A stretch of 12,527 bases of DNA from Bacteroidales bacterium UBA5219 (GCA_002412425.1 DHVB01000005.1:1-12527); one strand, 5' to 3'. Positions 1-6,932 are shown, counted from the stretch's first letter. The notes: a model not told the origin generated them from the sequence alone. Made by a program: numbers and translations.

Positions 1-1094
1 TATCTTTGTGGTCTGAAACAGTAAATAAAAAAATTATCCAAACAGTTAATATGTTGTGAATTGGTTTCAAAATTTTGTATCTTTGTGGTCTGAAACAGTA
101 GCACAAATTTGTAATGCATTTGATGAGCCGTTGTGAATTGGTTTCAAAATTTTGTATCTTTGTGGTCTGAAACAGTCAACTTAGAAAATAAACGAATAGA
201 CCAACTGTTGTGAATTGGTTTCAAAATTTTGTATCTTTGTGGTCTGAAACAGTTGTTTATTTTATTGATAATATAAACAATCGTGTTGTGAATTGGTTTC
301 AAAATTTTGTATCTTTGTGGTCTGAAACAGTCATGCTTTTTTTATGTTAGTTGGTTATAAGTTGTGAATTGGTTTCAAAATTTTGTATCTTTGTGGTCTG
401 AAACAGTCTCGAAACGGAAATCACAACCGAGCTAAAGTTGTGAATTGGTTTCAAAATTTTGTATCTTTGTGGTCTGAAACAGTAGAGACATTTATGACAT
501 TTTAATTAACGAGTTGTGAATTGGTTTCAAAATTTTGTATCTTTGTGGTCTGAAACAGTACAAGAGAATCAAATTTTTCTTGGTCAATGTTGTGAATTGG
601 TTTCAAAATTTTGTATCTTTGTGGTCTGAAACAGTTTTAAATATCGTATTGTTAATTTTGTTCTTGTTGTGAATTGGTTTCAAAATTTTGTATCTTTGTG
701 GTCTGAAACAGTTCATTTGTTTGTAACAACGGACAAATTGGGTTGTGAATTGGTTTCAAAATTTTGTATCTTTGTGGTCTGAAACAGTACTTATTGTGCT
801 CTGAAAAGGCAATGCTTGGTTGTGAATTGGTTTCAAAATTTTGTATCTTTGTGGTCTGAAACAGTAAGTTGAAAATACTCAACTAAAATTACAAGTTGTG
901 AATTGGTTTCAAAATTTTGTATCTTTGTGGTCTGAAACAGTTGTGATAGCCTTGTTAGCACTCGGAGTAGGTTGTGAATTGGTTTCAAAATTTTGTATCT
1001 TTGTGGTCTGAAACAGTCACCGCCCTTGATTTTACAAAATGCCATTAGTTGTGAATTGGTTTCAAAATTTTGTATCTTTGTGGTCTGAAACAGT
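1..1094 (+). CRISPR. Type II-C CRISPR array, 47-bp repeats, open at left edge
   Basis: There are fourteen full repeats starting at 53, 130, 207, 285, 361, 437, 513, 589, 666, 742, 819, 895, 971 and 1048, plus the last 22 nt of another at 1-22. I see no mismatch among them. The repeat begins GTTGTGAATTGG and ends GTCTGAAACAGT. The 14 spacers are 29-31 bp, all different. The repeat carries the inverted pair GTTTCA/TGAAAC (repeat nt 12-17 and 39-44) and a central palindrome CAAAATTTTG (nt 16-25). Orientation is set by the tracrRNA at 6846, whose anti-repeat is complementary to repeat nt 1-27, so crRNAs read 5'-spacer-repeat-3' on the + strand. The array converges on cas2. The far end and any leader lie outside the window, and which end gains new spacers cannot be decided here. 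The cas2-side terminal repeat is not degenerate. Confidence 0.99.
1049..1080 (+). promoter_or_regulatory. Promoter-like element inside each CRISPR repeat (last copy shown)
   Basis: Repeat nt 26-33 are TATCTTTG, a perfect match to the Bacteroidetes -7 box TAnnTTTG. Repeat nt 2-4 are TTG, 21 nt upstream, in the place of the -33 box. The same layout exists in all 14 full repeats, and here it is 1049-1051 and 1073-1080. Transcription would start in the last 8-11 nt of the repeat and run into the spacer. Repeat-borne promoters that start each crRNA separately are established for Neisseria meningitidis type II-C. Their use here is inferred from the motif only. Spacing is at the long end of the usual range. 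Confidence 0.6.
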
Positions 1095-1113
1095 ACGATA
1101 TGGGTATCGTACT
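1092..1113. repeat. Perfect inverted repeat abutting the terminal CRISPR repeat
   Basis: AGTACGATA (1092-1100) and TATCGTACT (1105-1113) are exact reverse complements with a TGGG loop. The left arm starts within the last three bases of the terminal repeat. A second, overlapping pairing joins TCTGAAACAGT (1084-1094) with ACTGTTTTAGA (1133-1143). Confidence 0.85.
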
Positions 1114-1148
1114 AAAAATCAGAAACTTACAGACTGTTTTAGAAATAA

Positions 1149-1175
1149 AAAATCCCGACCAAAAATCGGGATTTT
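1149..1175. terminator. Bidirectional intrinsic terminator between array and cas operon
   Basis: AAAATCCCGA (1149-1158) pairs perfectly with TCGGGATTTT (1166-1175) around a 7-nt loop. On + it is followed by GTTTTTT (1176-1182), and on - the A-run at 1147-1152 supplies the U-tract. It lies 27 bp past the cas2 stop and 54 bp past the last repeat, so it can end both convergent transcripts. Confidence 0.85.
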
Positions 1176-1202
1176 GTTTTTTATAATATAAGTTTTTCTT
1201 TT

Positions 1203-1544
1203 CTAAAAAAGTTTTAATTGTTGCCAGCCCGATGGAGGTTCTTTCTCTTTTTTGCCATAGAAAATTTCCATATTTCCAAATTGTTTGTCAGTAATACAAA
1301 GTATGCTTACTGTGCCTTGCTCTGGTATAAATCTTCTTACACGTTTGATATGAACTTCAGCATTTTCGCGACTTGCACAATGACGAGTATAAATAGAAAA
1401 CTGAAACATATTAAAACCATCTTCAATTAGTTGCTTGCGAAACTTTGAAGCAGCAGCACGTTCTTTTTTTGTTTCAGTTGGTAAGTCAAATAATACTAAA
1501 ATCCACATAATTCTATACTCGCTAAATCTATCCATTTTTGCCAT
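1203..1544 (-). CDS. cas2: CRISPR-associated endoribonuclease/integrase subunit Cas2
   Basis: The 113-residue protein is Cas2, the dimeric scaffold that joins two Cas1 dimers for spacer integration. It shows the type II-C signature RFSEYRIMWILVLFDLPTET, with the conserved Asp of the ferredoxin-like fold at D20, then FQFSIYTRHC and a C-terminal CITDKQFG segment. The given start (M1) overlaps the cas1 stop by 17 bp. M4 at 1535 gives an 8-bp overlap and begins MDRFSEYR, where I expect many family members to begin, so it is equally likely or better. The gene is last in cas9-cas1-cas2, translationally coupled to cas1, and is followed at once by the bidirectional terminator. No residue expected for the family appears missing. 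Confidence 0.97.
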   Translation of the reverse strand: MAKMDRFSEYRIMWILVLFDLPTETKKERAAASKFRKQLIEDGFNMFQFSIYTRHCASRENAEVHIKRVRRFIPEQGTVSILCITDKQFGNMEIFYGKKEKEPPSGWQQLKLF

Positions 1545-2478
1545 TAAGTTCTAAAACTGGATAAGCCACTCGTCTAAGTTCACCAGTAAAACATTTATAA
1601 AGAGATGCAGTAGTTTGTGTAGAAGCAATCATTAAGGGACTGCGTTTTTTACCAATTATTACTTCAAGAGTTGGGATTTGTAATAATTCTTGTTTGATTT
1701 CTTTTGTAATTTCCGAGCAATCTATTCCGCTTGACATAAGTTCTATCACAAGTTTGTCAACGTAAGGGCGATATGGTTCCATTATATCGTCTGCAAGGCA
1801 ATAAGCATTGTAACGATTGTGATGATAAATGCCAAGTGTGGGCAAAAGTCCGCTTGAAACAAGACTTCGAGCAATAACGGCTCTCAAAATAGCATAGCCA
1901 TAGTTAAGTAAATTATTGGGCGACATGCCTTCGCGTTCACGTGTGAAATTTGGAATATCAGGAAAAAGATTACGCCAATAATAAACAGCAGCTCGTCCTT
2001 CAAGATTGTCGGGGTCGCCACTACGAACATCTTTTGCCCAACGCATCATATTGCCAACTTCACAGCCCGTAACTGACTTTAATACAGCAGCTTGATTTAA
2101 AATTTTTTGCTGAACAGTTTGTTGCCAAAGTTGTTTTTTTAGAGGAACAGAAGCTTCAATTTGTTTAGTAAAACGCTCGTTTTGTGTAGTGTTGCCACAG
2201 AGAGGGAGCATTAAGCCAACTGGTAAATGATTATTGTCGCAAGTTATTAAAGCAACATTATTTTCTAATAAAGCTTCCATAGCACCATGAGTAATAGTAA
2301 TTTGTTTATTATCAAGCACTACTACTCCAGTGTCTTCTATTGGGACAGTAACAATAGCACTTTCTTTAATGCTATCAGGTAATTCAGTTTTTTCTACCTC
2401 TGGCATCTTGATTACTAATTGTTTGTTTTTCAAACTTAAATATGCAGGATTGCCAAAATAGAGAGTTTTTTTTATCAT
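1528..2478 (-). CDS. cas1: Type II CRISPR-associated endonuclease Cas1
   Basis: The 316-residue protein is the integrase that inserts prespacers into the array. The start MIKKTLYFGNPAYLSLKNKQ is the usual type II-C Cas1 N-terminus, followed by the beta-rich N-domain with the VVVLDNKQITITHGAMEALL segment. The alpha-helical catalytic domain shows E160 (LEGRAAVYYWR), H219 (GIYHHNRYN) and E234 (ADDIMEPYRP), with the spacing expected for the metal-binding triad. The gene begins 10 bp after the cas9 stop and overlaps cas2, so the three genes form one operon. No cas4 or csn2 is present, which fits subtype II-C. Cas9 probably helps choose PAM-adjacent prespacers, as known for other type II systems. 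The frame is intact. Confidence 0.98.
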   Translation of the reverse strand: MIKKTLYFGNPAYLSLKNKQLVIKMPEVEKTELPDSIKESAIVTVPIEDTGVVVLDNKQITITHGAMEALLENNVALITCDNNHLPVGLMLPLCGNTTQNERFTKQIEASVPLKKQLWQQTVQQKILNQAAVLKSVTGCEVGNMMRWAKDVRSGDPDNLEGRAAVYYWRNLFPDIPNFTREREGMSPNNLLNYGYAILRAVIARSLVSSGLLPTLGIYHHNRYNAYCLADDIMEPYRPYVDKLVIELMSSGIDCSEITKEIKQELLQIPTLEVIIGKKRSPLMIASTQTTASLYKCFTGELRRVAYPVLELNGKNG

Positions 2479-2488
2479 ATTTTTATTT

Positions 2489-5400
2489 TTAATATTCCCC
2501 TACAGCTTCAATTTGACCAATATGGTTTACCCTAACTTTTATAATATTTACAAGATTTTGAGTTGAATGTATATTTTTCCAAGTTATATCTCTAAGTTCT
2601 TTAGTTTCATTGACATTGGTTTCTAAATGATGTCTAAACATATAGTTTTTTGTTGAAATTTTCTGTACTCTAAACAAATTAGGACTTATAATATTATAGT
2701 TTTCTGGGTTTAGCAGATCTATATCGTTTGGGTTAAAACCAGTTTTTTCGTTTGGAAATACAAAATATTCGTTTTGTTTCATTGTAAATAGGAATTGCCA
2801 GCCTTCATCTTGTTTGTACTCTTTATCTATAATTGGTTGTCCTAGATTTACACGTGTTACAGCTTCAAAGAAAGATACAACAACTTCTTCTAATTCGTAA
2901 ACTTGTTCGCCTTTATCGTCTAATTGAACTTCTCCTTTTCTATTTAATTTTGGTTTTTTATAAATTGCAACATGATGATTATTCCCCGTATTTACAAAAT
3001 CTATAGCTTGTTTCTCACCATTTTCGTTAAGTATAAAATTGCCATCTTTGTCACGCTTGTCACGTAGAGCAATGGCGTTACTAATACCTTTTATCGAGAC
3101 TCTTTTAATTGTAATTCCTTTTTCTTTATTAAGATAAATAGGATTTTCATCTAAATTTACAAAAGCCTTTTTAGGGTCGTTATCAAATTCAGCAAGACGT
3201 TTTTCTAATATCTCTTTTATTCCTGTATCTACAACTTTATCAATACGTAAATCAGGATCAATTGCTTTACGTATGGTGTATTCGGTTTCAAAAGTCAAAG
3301 TTTTTACTTTATTTGGTATTTGTAATGTTTTTTCTTTGTCAACAAATATAGGATTATTAGATGGAGAGTTTTTACCAGTAAATGCTTTTTTAGGATCATT
3401 GTCAAACTCTTGTAATCGTTTTAGTAAAGCTTCTCTAAAACTATTGTTTGTTACAGTTTTTATTTTGCTTTCATCGAAACTACCATTAATTTGTTCTTCT
3501 TTTATAATGGGTTTTTGATAACTGCCATAAACAGTATCTAAATGGAGTTGTCCGCGTGGTGTAAGTTGTGTTTTCTTATTTTTTCCGCTCAATTTTTTTG
3601 TAATATTCGTATTTTGTGTTACAACTTTGTTTTTTGCTTTAATAGAAATCAAAATGTTTTCTAAATGGTTTTTTGCTTCAGCTCGAAATTCATTTAATGG
3701 TATAGGTGGGTTAAAGCGAAGTTTTCCATTTTTGTCACGATGCAAATATTTTTTTTCAATAGCATAAATTGTTGCAGAACGTTCTTCTTTAGGCAAGTCA
3801 GATAATTCTACCATATCTAAGTCAAAATATTCGTCTATTCCTTTTTGAACTCTTGCGTTCAAATTGTTTAGATATTGAATAAAGCTATGTTTAGTAAATG
3901 CTACTGTGAGGGCATCCATTGCGTGGTGGCGGTGGTCGTTGCGTTTAGACCAGTCAATAATTCTGCCAATTTGTCTTCCATCTTTATCATTGTAAAACAT
4001 TGTGAGTCCTTGTTGATCATATTTATCCCAGTTGAGTTCTTGCATTATATCAATCAACTGCCAATCTTCACGTAAACGAGCTGTAATTGTACCTGTAGTT
4101 GGTACAACAAATTTTACTAGCTCATTTAACATCTCTCGGGCTTTCTTTGCTATGTATTGAGTATCTCGTAAGTCTCTATTTATAAAACCGCTTGGGATTT
4201 CTGCCTCAGACATTAAGAGTTTGTTGTATTTAGTCTTACTGATTTGACCTGATTTATGAAGTTTTTCTACTCTTAACTTATATTCAGATAGCGAGTTAGC
4301 ATCTTTTGAGGCTACATAATCTAATGCAGTCATATTGCTTTTTTCGATATTTACGCTACGTTTTTCAATAGTTTTATTTGAAAATGAGTCATCAAAAAGT
4401 TTAGCTTGAGGGATAATGTGTTCAATATCAAATTCTTTGCTAAAAAGTTTTTCGCGAGGAATATATGTGTTTGAATATAGTGTTTTGTAGCCATTGTCTT
4501 CGAGTTCTAAATAAAGTTTGTATCTAATAATATCGTTTCGACTTACGTTTGTTAGTCCAAACTCTTTTTCTAAAATATCTTTATATGCTTTATGAGCATT
4601 TGTGGCTTTATTTATTTGTTGAGTCATTTCTTCTCGCTCTTTGGCAGATTTTTTCAACTCTCTCGCTATTTCGATTCTTATTTCGTCAGGTTTGCCATAA
4701 GTATCAATTACTTCATTTACTACGTTAACCATTTGATTTAGAATCTTTTCAACAACAGGGTTTCGTAAGCTGTTTTTCGGCAAAATTTCAAGTCTATCTT
4801 TTAGTTTTTTGTTTTCTAATTCTTCTTTTGTTAGTGAGCTTTTAGAATGGCGATAGCCAGCATATTCGCAAGCTACATCATATTGAAGTCCATCTTTTAA
4901 ATGTGGAAGAATTTTGCCTATAGCTTTAGCAGAAAGGCTAGAATAATCACTTTCGAAAACTATATTTGCCAGAATTTTAGCATAATCTTCAGGCATTCCA
5001 CATAGTTCCGAAATTTTTCTTATAAGACTTTCGTTTCCTGTTGCAGAATTGTCGCTTTCGTAAGAATATAGTAAATGCCAAAGTTTATAAAGAGATTGTT
5101 GTTGCAACTCTTTTCTATCTAATTCAGAGTTAAAAGAAAGAAAATCAGTCTTTATTCCTAAATCTTTGAAAATAATATTTATATCTTCTAAGTTTTTGAT
5201 TTTATCTTTGTCATATCCAACTATTTCAGCAATTTCTTTATAGGCTTGAAATAATTTTGCAAAAGTTGTATTGCCTTTTATTTCTTTGAAGTTCATGTCG
5301 TAATTATTTAAGCCTAGTGCTGTTAGCATTTGATTTTTAGTCATTTTATCGCAGAGCATGAGTCTTTCTGCTAATAATTCTTTTTCTTCTTGCTCTAGAG

Positions 5401-6766
5401 GACGTTGCACTTTCTGGATAAGTTTTTTTTCATTGAAGTTATCTTCGAAAAGAGTTGGCTCTATATTATTTTTGTTTTTCTTTGTAACGCCTTTTACTTC
5501 AATGTTGTTTAATACTTGCCAAATTCTAAATTCTTGAAAAAGAGGCGAAGATTTTGGGCAAACACGTAGTCCTGTAGTTTTCTTTTTCTTTACTCCATTA
5601 ATTAATATTTCAATTTCTTTACTTTCAAATTCGCAAAATGAAAGTAAGCCTTTTTGTGATTTTAGTGGACGTTGATAGAATATTACAACATCTCTAATCT
5701 CTTTTTTTAGTTCAGGAGTAAGCTCTTTGTGATGAATTGCTTGTGTTTCCCAAATTTTTTCAAATTCATCTAAATAATCTTGGCGATAAAAAACTTGATT
5801 TTTAAGGCTTTGGTGTCGATTTGCTACCAACTGTGCCATTTGATATTCACCTACGGTTTGGTTGTTGAAATACAATTCTTTGCTTCGGTCGCTAATATCG
5901 CCAAGATAGTTACTTGAACTATTTGTTTGTCCATTGATTTCTTGTAGGACAATTGCCAATTCTTCGAGTTCTAATTGTTTTGTAAGAGCATCTTTTCGCC
6001 ATTTATAGTTTTCTAATTTTTGTTCAGCACCTTTAGTGTTACGTTTAATACCAACGATGTTAAAAGGTTTTTGACAAATAGCCCAAGTGTCTTTTTTGGC
6101 TTTGTTTTTTAAATTGTTTTTTAAATCATCAGTCAAAATTTCTGGATAAAACTTATGTTGGAATTTCCATATTCTATCAAACTCCATTTGTAAATCAGAG
6201 CGATAGAAGTCAGGTAGATTATTTTTACCATTTTTAAGCAAATTATATGAAAATTCTCCAGGTGTAATGTCTTTTTCATAAAGTTCTTTTGCAACAGCCA
6301 TTCCGTCAATAAGTTGTCCTTCGTCGCTTGATTGAGCTTTTCGATTACTTTTGTAGCCACGTTTTTTATTAATCAACAGCAATATTTTAGCAAATTCTTC
6401 TAAAGAAACTTTTTCTTTTGCTGCTTTTGCTCGCAGTTTAAGAGTTTGGTGAGTCGTATCTTTGCCATCTTCGGAAAGAATAGTTTTGTCTGCTATTATT
6501 TTATTCTCTCTAAGAATTTCTATTAGATTTTCTCTACGAAGTTTATAACGTTGCAAATTACGTCTTGCTCCACGCTTTAAAGTTCTTTCTGCATTTGTAG
6601 TAATGCTTTTTCCTTTTTCAAAATTGCTTATTTCATCAACAGTTAGAGGATTTACTCTAACTCCAAGTTTTACAATAGATGATTGTTCGTTTTCTGTTTC
6701 TGATTCATTAACCAACGCCCAACCAATGCTATTTGTACCTAAGTCTAATCCGAGAATTTTTTTCAT
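2489..6766 (-). CDS. cas9: Type II-C CRISPR RNA-guided endonuclease Cas9 (long form)
   Basis: This is a 1425-residue dual-RNA-guided DNA nuclease. RuvC-I is at the N-terminus (ILGLDLGTNSIGWALV, D8). An arginine-rich bridge helix spans about 60-86. The REC lobe occupies roughly 90-685. RuvC-II has IRIEIAREL with E699. HNH is about 745-890 with FDIEHIIPQ (catalytic H783) and N806. RuvC-III has RHHAMDAL (H948, D951). The WED/PAM-interacting C-terminus covers about 1070-1425. All catalytic positions are present, so the enzyme should be active. At position 782 there is Glu where SpCas9 has D839. It is longer than the compact II-C enzymes (about 980-1100 aa), a size known in Bacteroidetes. The C-terminal part holds a duplicated module around RLxEFDNDPKKAF at 1117-1129 and 1189-1202. 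It is the first gene of the operon, with its own promoter at 6795-6825. Confidence 0.99.
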   Translation of the reverse strand: MKKILGLDLGTNSIGWALVNESETENEQSSIVKLGVRVNPLTVDEISNFEKGKSITTNAERTLKRGARRNLQRYKLRRENLIEILRENKIIADKTILSEDGKDTTHQTLKLRAKAAKEKVSLEEFAKILLLINKKRGYKSNRKAQSSDEGQLIDGMAVAKELYEKDITPGEFSYNLLKNGKNNLPDFYRSDLQMEFDRIWKFQHKFYPEILTDDLKNNLKNKAKKDTWAICQKPFNIVGIKRNTKGAEQKLENYKWRKDALTKQLELEELAIVLQEINGQTNSSSNYLGDISDRSKELYFNNQTVGEYQMAQLVANRHQSLKNQVFYRQDYLDEFEKIWETQAIHHKELTPELKKEIRDVVIFYQRPLKSQKGLLSFCEFESKEIEILINGVKKKKTTGLRVCPKSSPLFQEFRIWQVLNNIEVKGVTKKNKNNIEPTLFEDNFNEKKLIQKVQRPLEQEEKELLAERLMLCDKMTKNQMLTALGLNNYDMNFKEIKGNTTFAKLFQAYKEIAEIVGYDKDKIKNLEDINIIFKDLGIKTDFLSFNSELDRKELQQQSLYKLWHLLYSYESDNSATGNESLIRKISELCGMPEDYAKILANIVFESDYSSLSAKAIGKILPHLKDGLQYDVACEYAGYRHSKSSLTKEELENKKLKDRLEILPKNSLRNPVVEKILNQMVNVVNEVIDTYGKPDEIRIEIARELKKSAKEREEMTQQINKATNAHKAYKDILEKEFGLTNVSRNDIIRYKLYLELEDNGYKTLYSNTYIPREKLFSKEFDIEHIIPQAKLFDDSFSNKTIEKRSVNIEKSNMTALDYVASKDANSLSEYKLRVEKLHKSGQISKTKYNKLLMSEAEIPSGFINRDLRDTQYIAKKAREMLNELVKFVVPTTGTITARLREDWQLIDIMQELNWDKYDQQGLTMFYNDKDGRQIGRIIDWSKRNDHRHHAMDALTVAFTKHSFIQYLNNLNARVQKGIDEYFDLDMVELSDLPKEERSATIYAIEKKYLHRDKNGKLRFNPPIPLNEFRAEAKNHLENILISIKAKNKVVTQNTNITKKLSGKNKKTQLTPRGQLHLDTVYGSYQKPIIKEEQINGSFDESKIKTVTNNSFREALLKRLQEFDNDPKKAFTGKNSPSNNPIFVDKEKTLQIPNKVKTLTFETEYTIRKAIDPDLRIDKVVDTGIKEILEKRLAEFDNDPKKAFVNLDENPIYLNKEKGITIKRVSIKGISNAIALRDKRDKDGNFILNENGEKQAIDFVNTGNNHHVAIYKKPKLNRKGEVQLDDKGEQVYELEEVVVSFFEAVTRVNLGQPIIDKEYKQDEGWQFLFTMKQNEYFVFPNEKTGFNPNDIDLLNPENYNIISPNLFRVQKISTKNYMFRHHLETNVNETKELRDITWKNIHSTQNLVNIIKVRVNHIGQIEAVGEY

Positions 6767-6772
6767 GATATT

Positions 6773-6814
6773 AACAAATATTAAAATTATTTTACAAATT
6801 TATTAATATTTGTT
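6773..6814. repeat. Perfect 12-bp inverted repeat in the cas9/tracrRNA control region
   Basis: AACAAATATTAA (6773-6784) and TTAATATTTGTT (6803-6814) are exact reverse complements, 18 nt apart. The left arm lies in the inferred cas9 5' UTR. The right arm lies between the cas9 -7 and -33 boxes and contains the TTTG of the tracrRNA promoter. It could be an operator or a hairpin in the cas9 leader, but no regulator is visible in the window. Confidence 0.75.
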
Positions 6815-6825
6815 TTATTTTCAAA
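6795..6825 (-). promoter_or_regulatory. cas9-cas1-cas2 promoter
   Basis: Read on the minus strand, TTTG (6825-6822), 19 nt, then TAAATTTG (6802-6795) is a full match to the Bacteroidetes promoter form TTTG-N19-TAnnTTTG. The start would fall near 6789, giving a 5' UTR of about 23 nt before the cas9 ATG at 6766. Confidence 0.75.
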
Positions 6826-6842
6826 AAAAAGCATTATCTTTG
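6809..6842 (+). promoter_or_regulatory. tracrRNA promoter
   Basis: TTTG (6809-6812) and TATCTTTG (6835-6842) are separated by 22 nt. The -7 box is identical to the one inside the CRISPR repeats. The expected start, about 5-8 nt downstream, coincides with the beginning of the anti-repeat. The cas9 -33 box (6822-6825) lies between these two boxes on the opposite strand, so the two promoters overlap. Confidence 0.75.
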
Positions 6843-6845
6843 TCG

Positions 6846-6932
6846 TACAAAATTTGAAACCAATTCACAATAAGGATTATTCCGTTGTGAAAACATTAAG
6901 GTTGCCCTCGTCCTTTATCGGGGGCTTTTTTT
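6846..6932 (+). ncRNA. tracrRNA
   Basis: The anti-repeat is at 6846-6871 (starting TACAAAATTTG, ending CAATTCACAAT). It is the reverse complement of repeat nt 1-27 except for one missing T and a final T for C, the latter allowing a G-U pair. Downstream is a small GGA/TCC hairpin (6874-6883), then GTTGTGAA (6884-6891), then the terminator hairpin at 6904-6925. Position upstream of cas9 and orientation fit a type II-C tracrRNA that pairs with crRNA, recruits RNase III and binds Cas9. About 85 nt is within the usual size. The exact 5' end is inferred from the promoter. Confidence 0.92.
6904..6932 (+). terminator. Intrinsic terminator of tracrRNA
   Basis: GCCCTCG (6904-6910) pairs with CGGGGGC (6919-6925), seven pairs with one G-U, around the 8-nt loop TCCTTTAT. 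Seven T follow (6926-6932). In type II systems such a 3' hairpin also forms part of the Cas9-bound tracrRNA tail. Confidence 0.9.

Larger units (their letters stand above)
1085..1181 (+). ncRNA. Possible small RNA driven by the last CRISPR repeat
   Basis: The promoter-like element in the terminal repeat has no spacer-repeat unit downstream, so a transcript from it would be about 95 nt ending at the terminator at 1149-1175. Its predicted parts are an 11-bp stem between 1084-1094 and 1133-1143 (one G-U pair) enclosing a hairpin at 1095-1110, a short linker and the terminator hairpin. The start site and the RNA itself are inferred. It may be only read-through waste of the array. Confidence 0.3.

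Noticed and set aside
652..1045. Minus-strand open frames through the array
   Set aside because: Their proteins are repetitions of the translated CRISPR repeat (QTTKIQNFETNSQ, RPQRYKILKPIHN), so they are array artefacts.
1119..1143. A degenerate extra CRISPR repeat after the terminal one
   Set aside because: Only short pieces (CAGAAAC, ACTGTTTTAGA) resemble the repeat end, one of them in inverse orientation, and the spacing does not fit a 30 + 47 bp unit.
1..6932. Anti-CRISPR, toxin or accessory immune gene within the CRISPR locus
   Set aside because: All remaining frames in this interval are shadows of cas9, cas1, cas2 or the array; no independent gene is supported.
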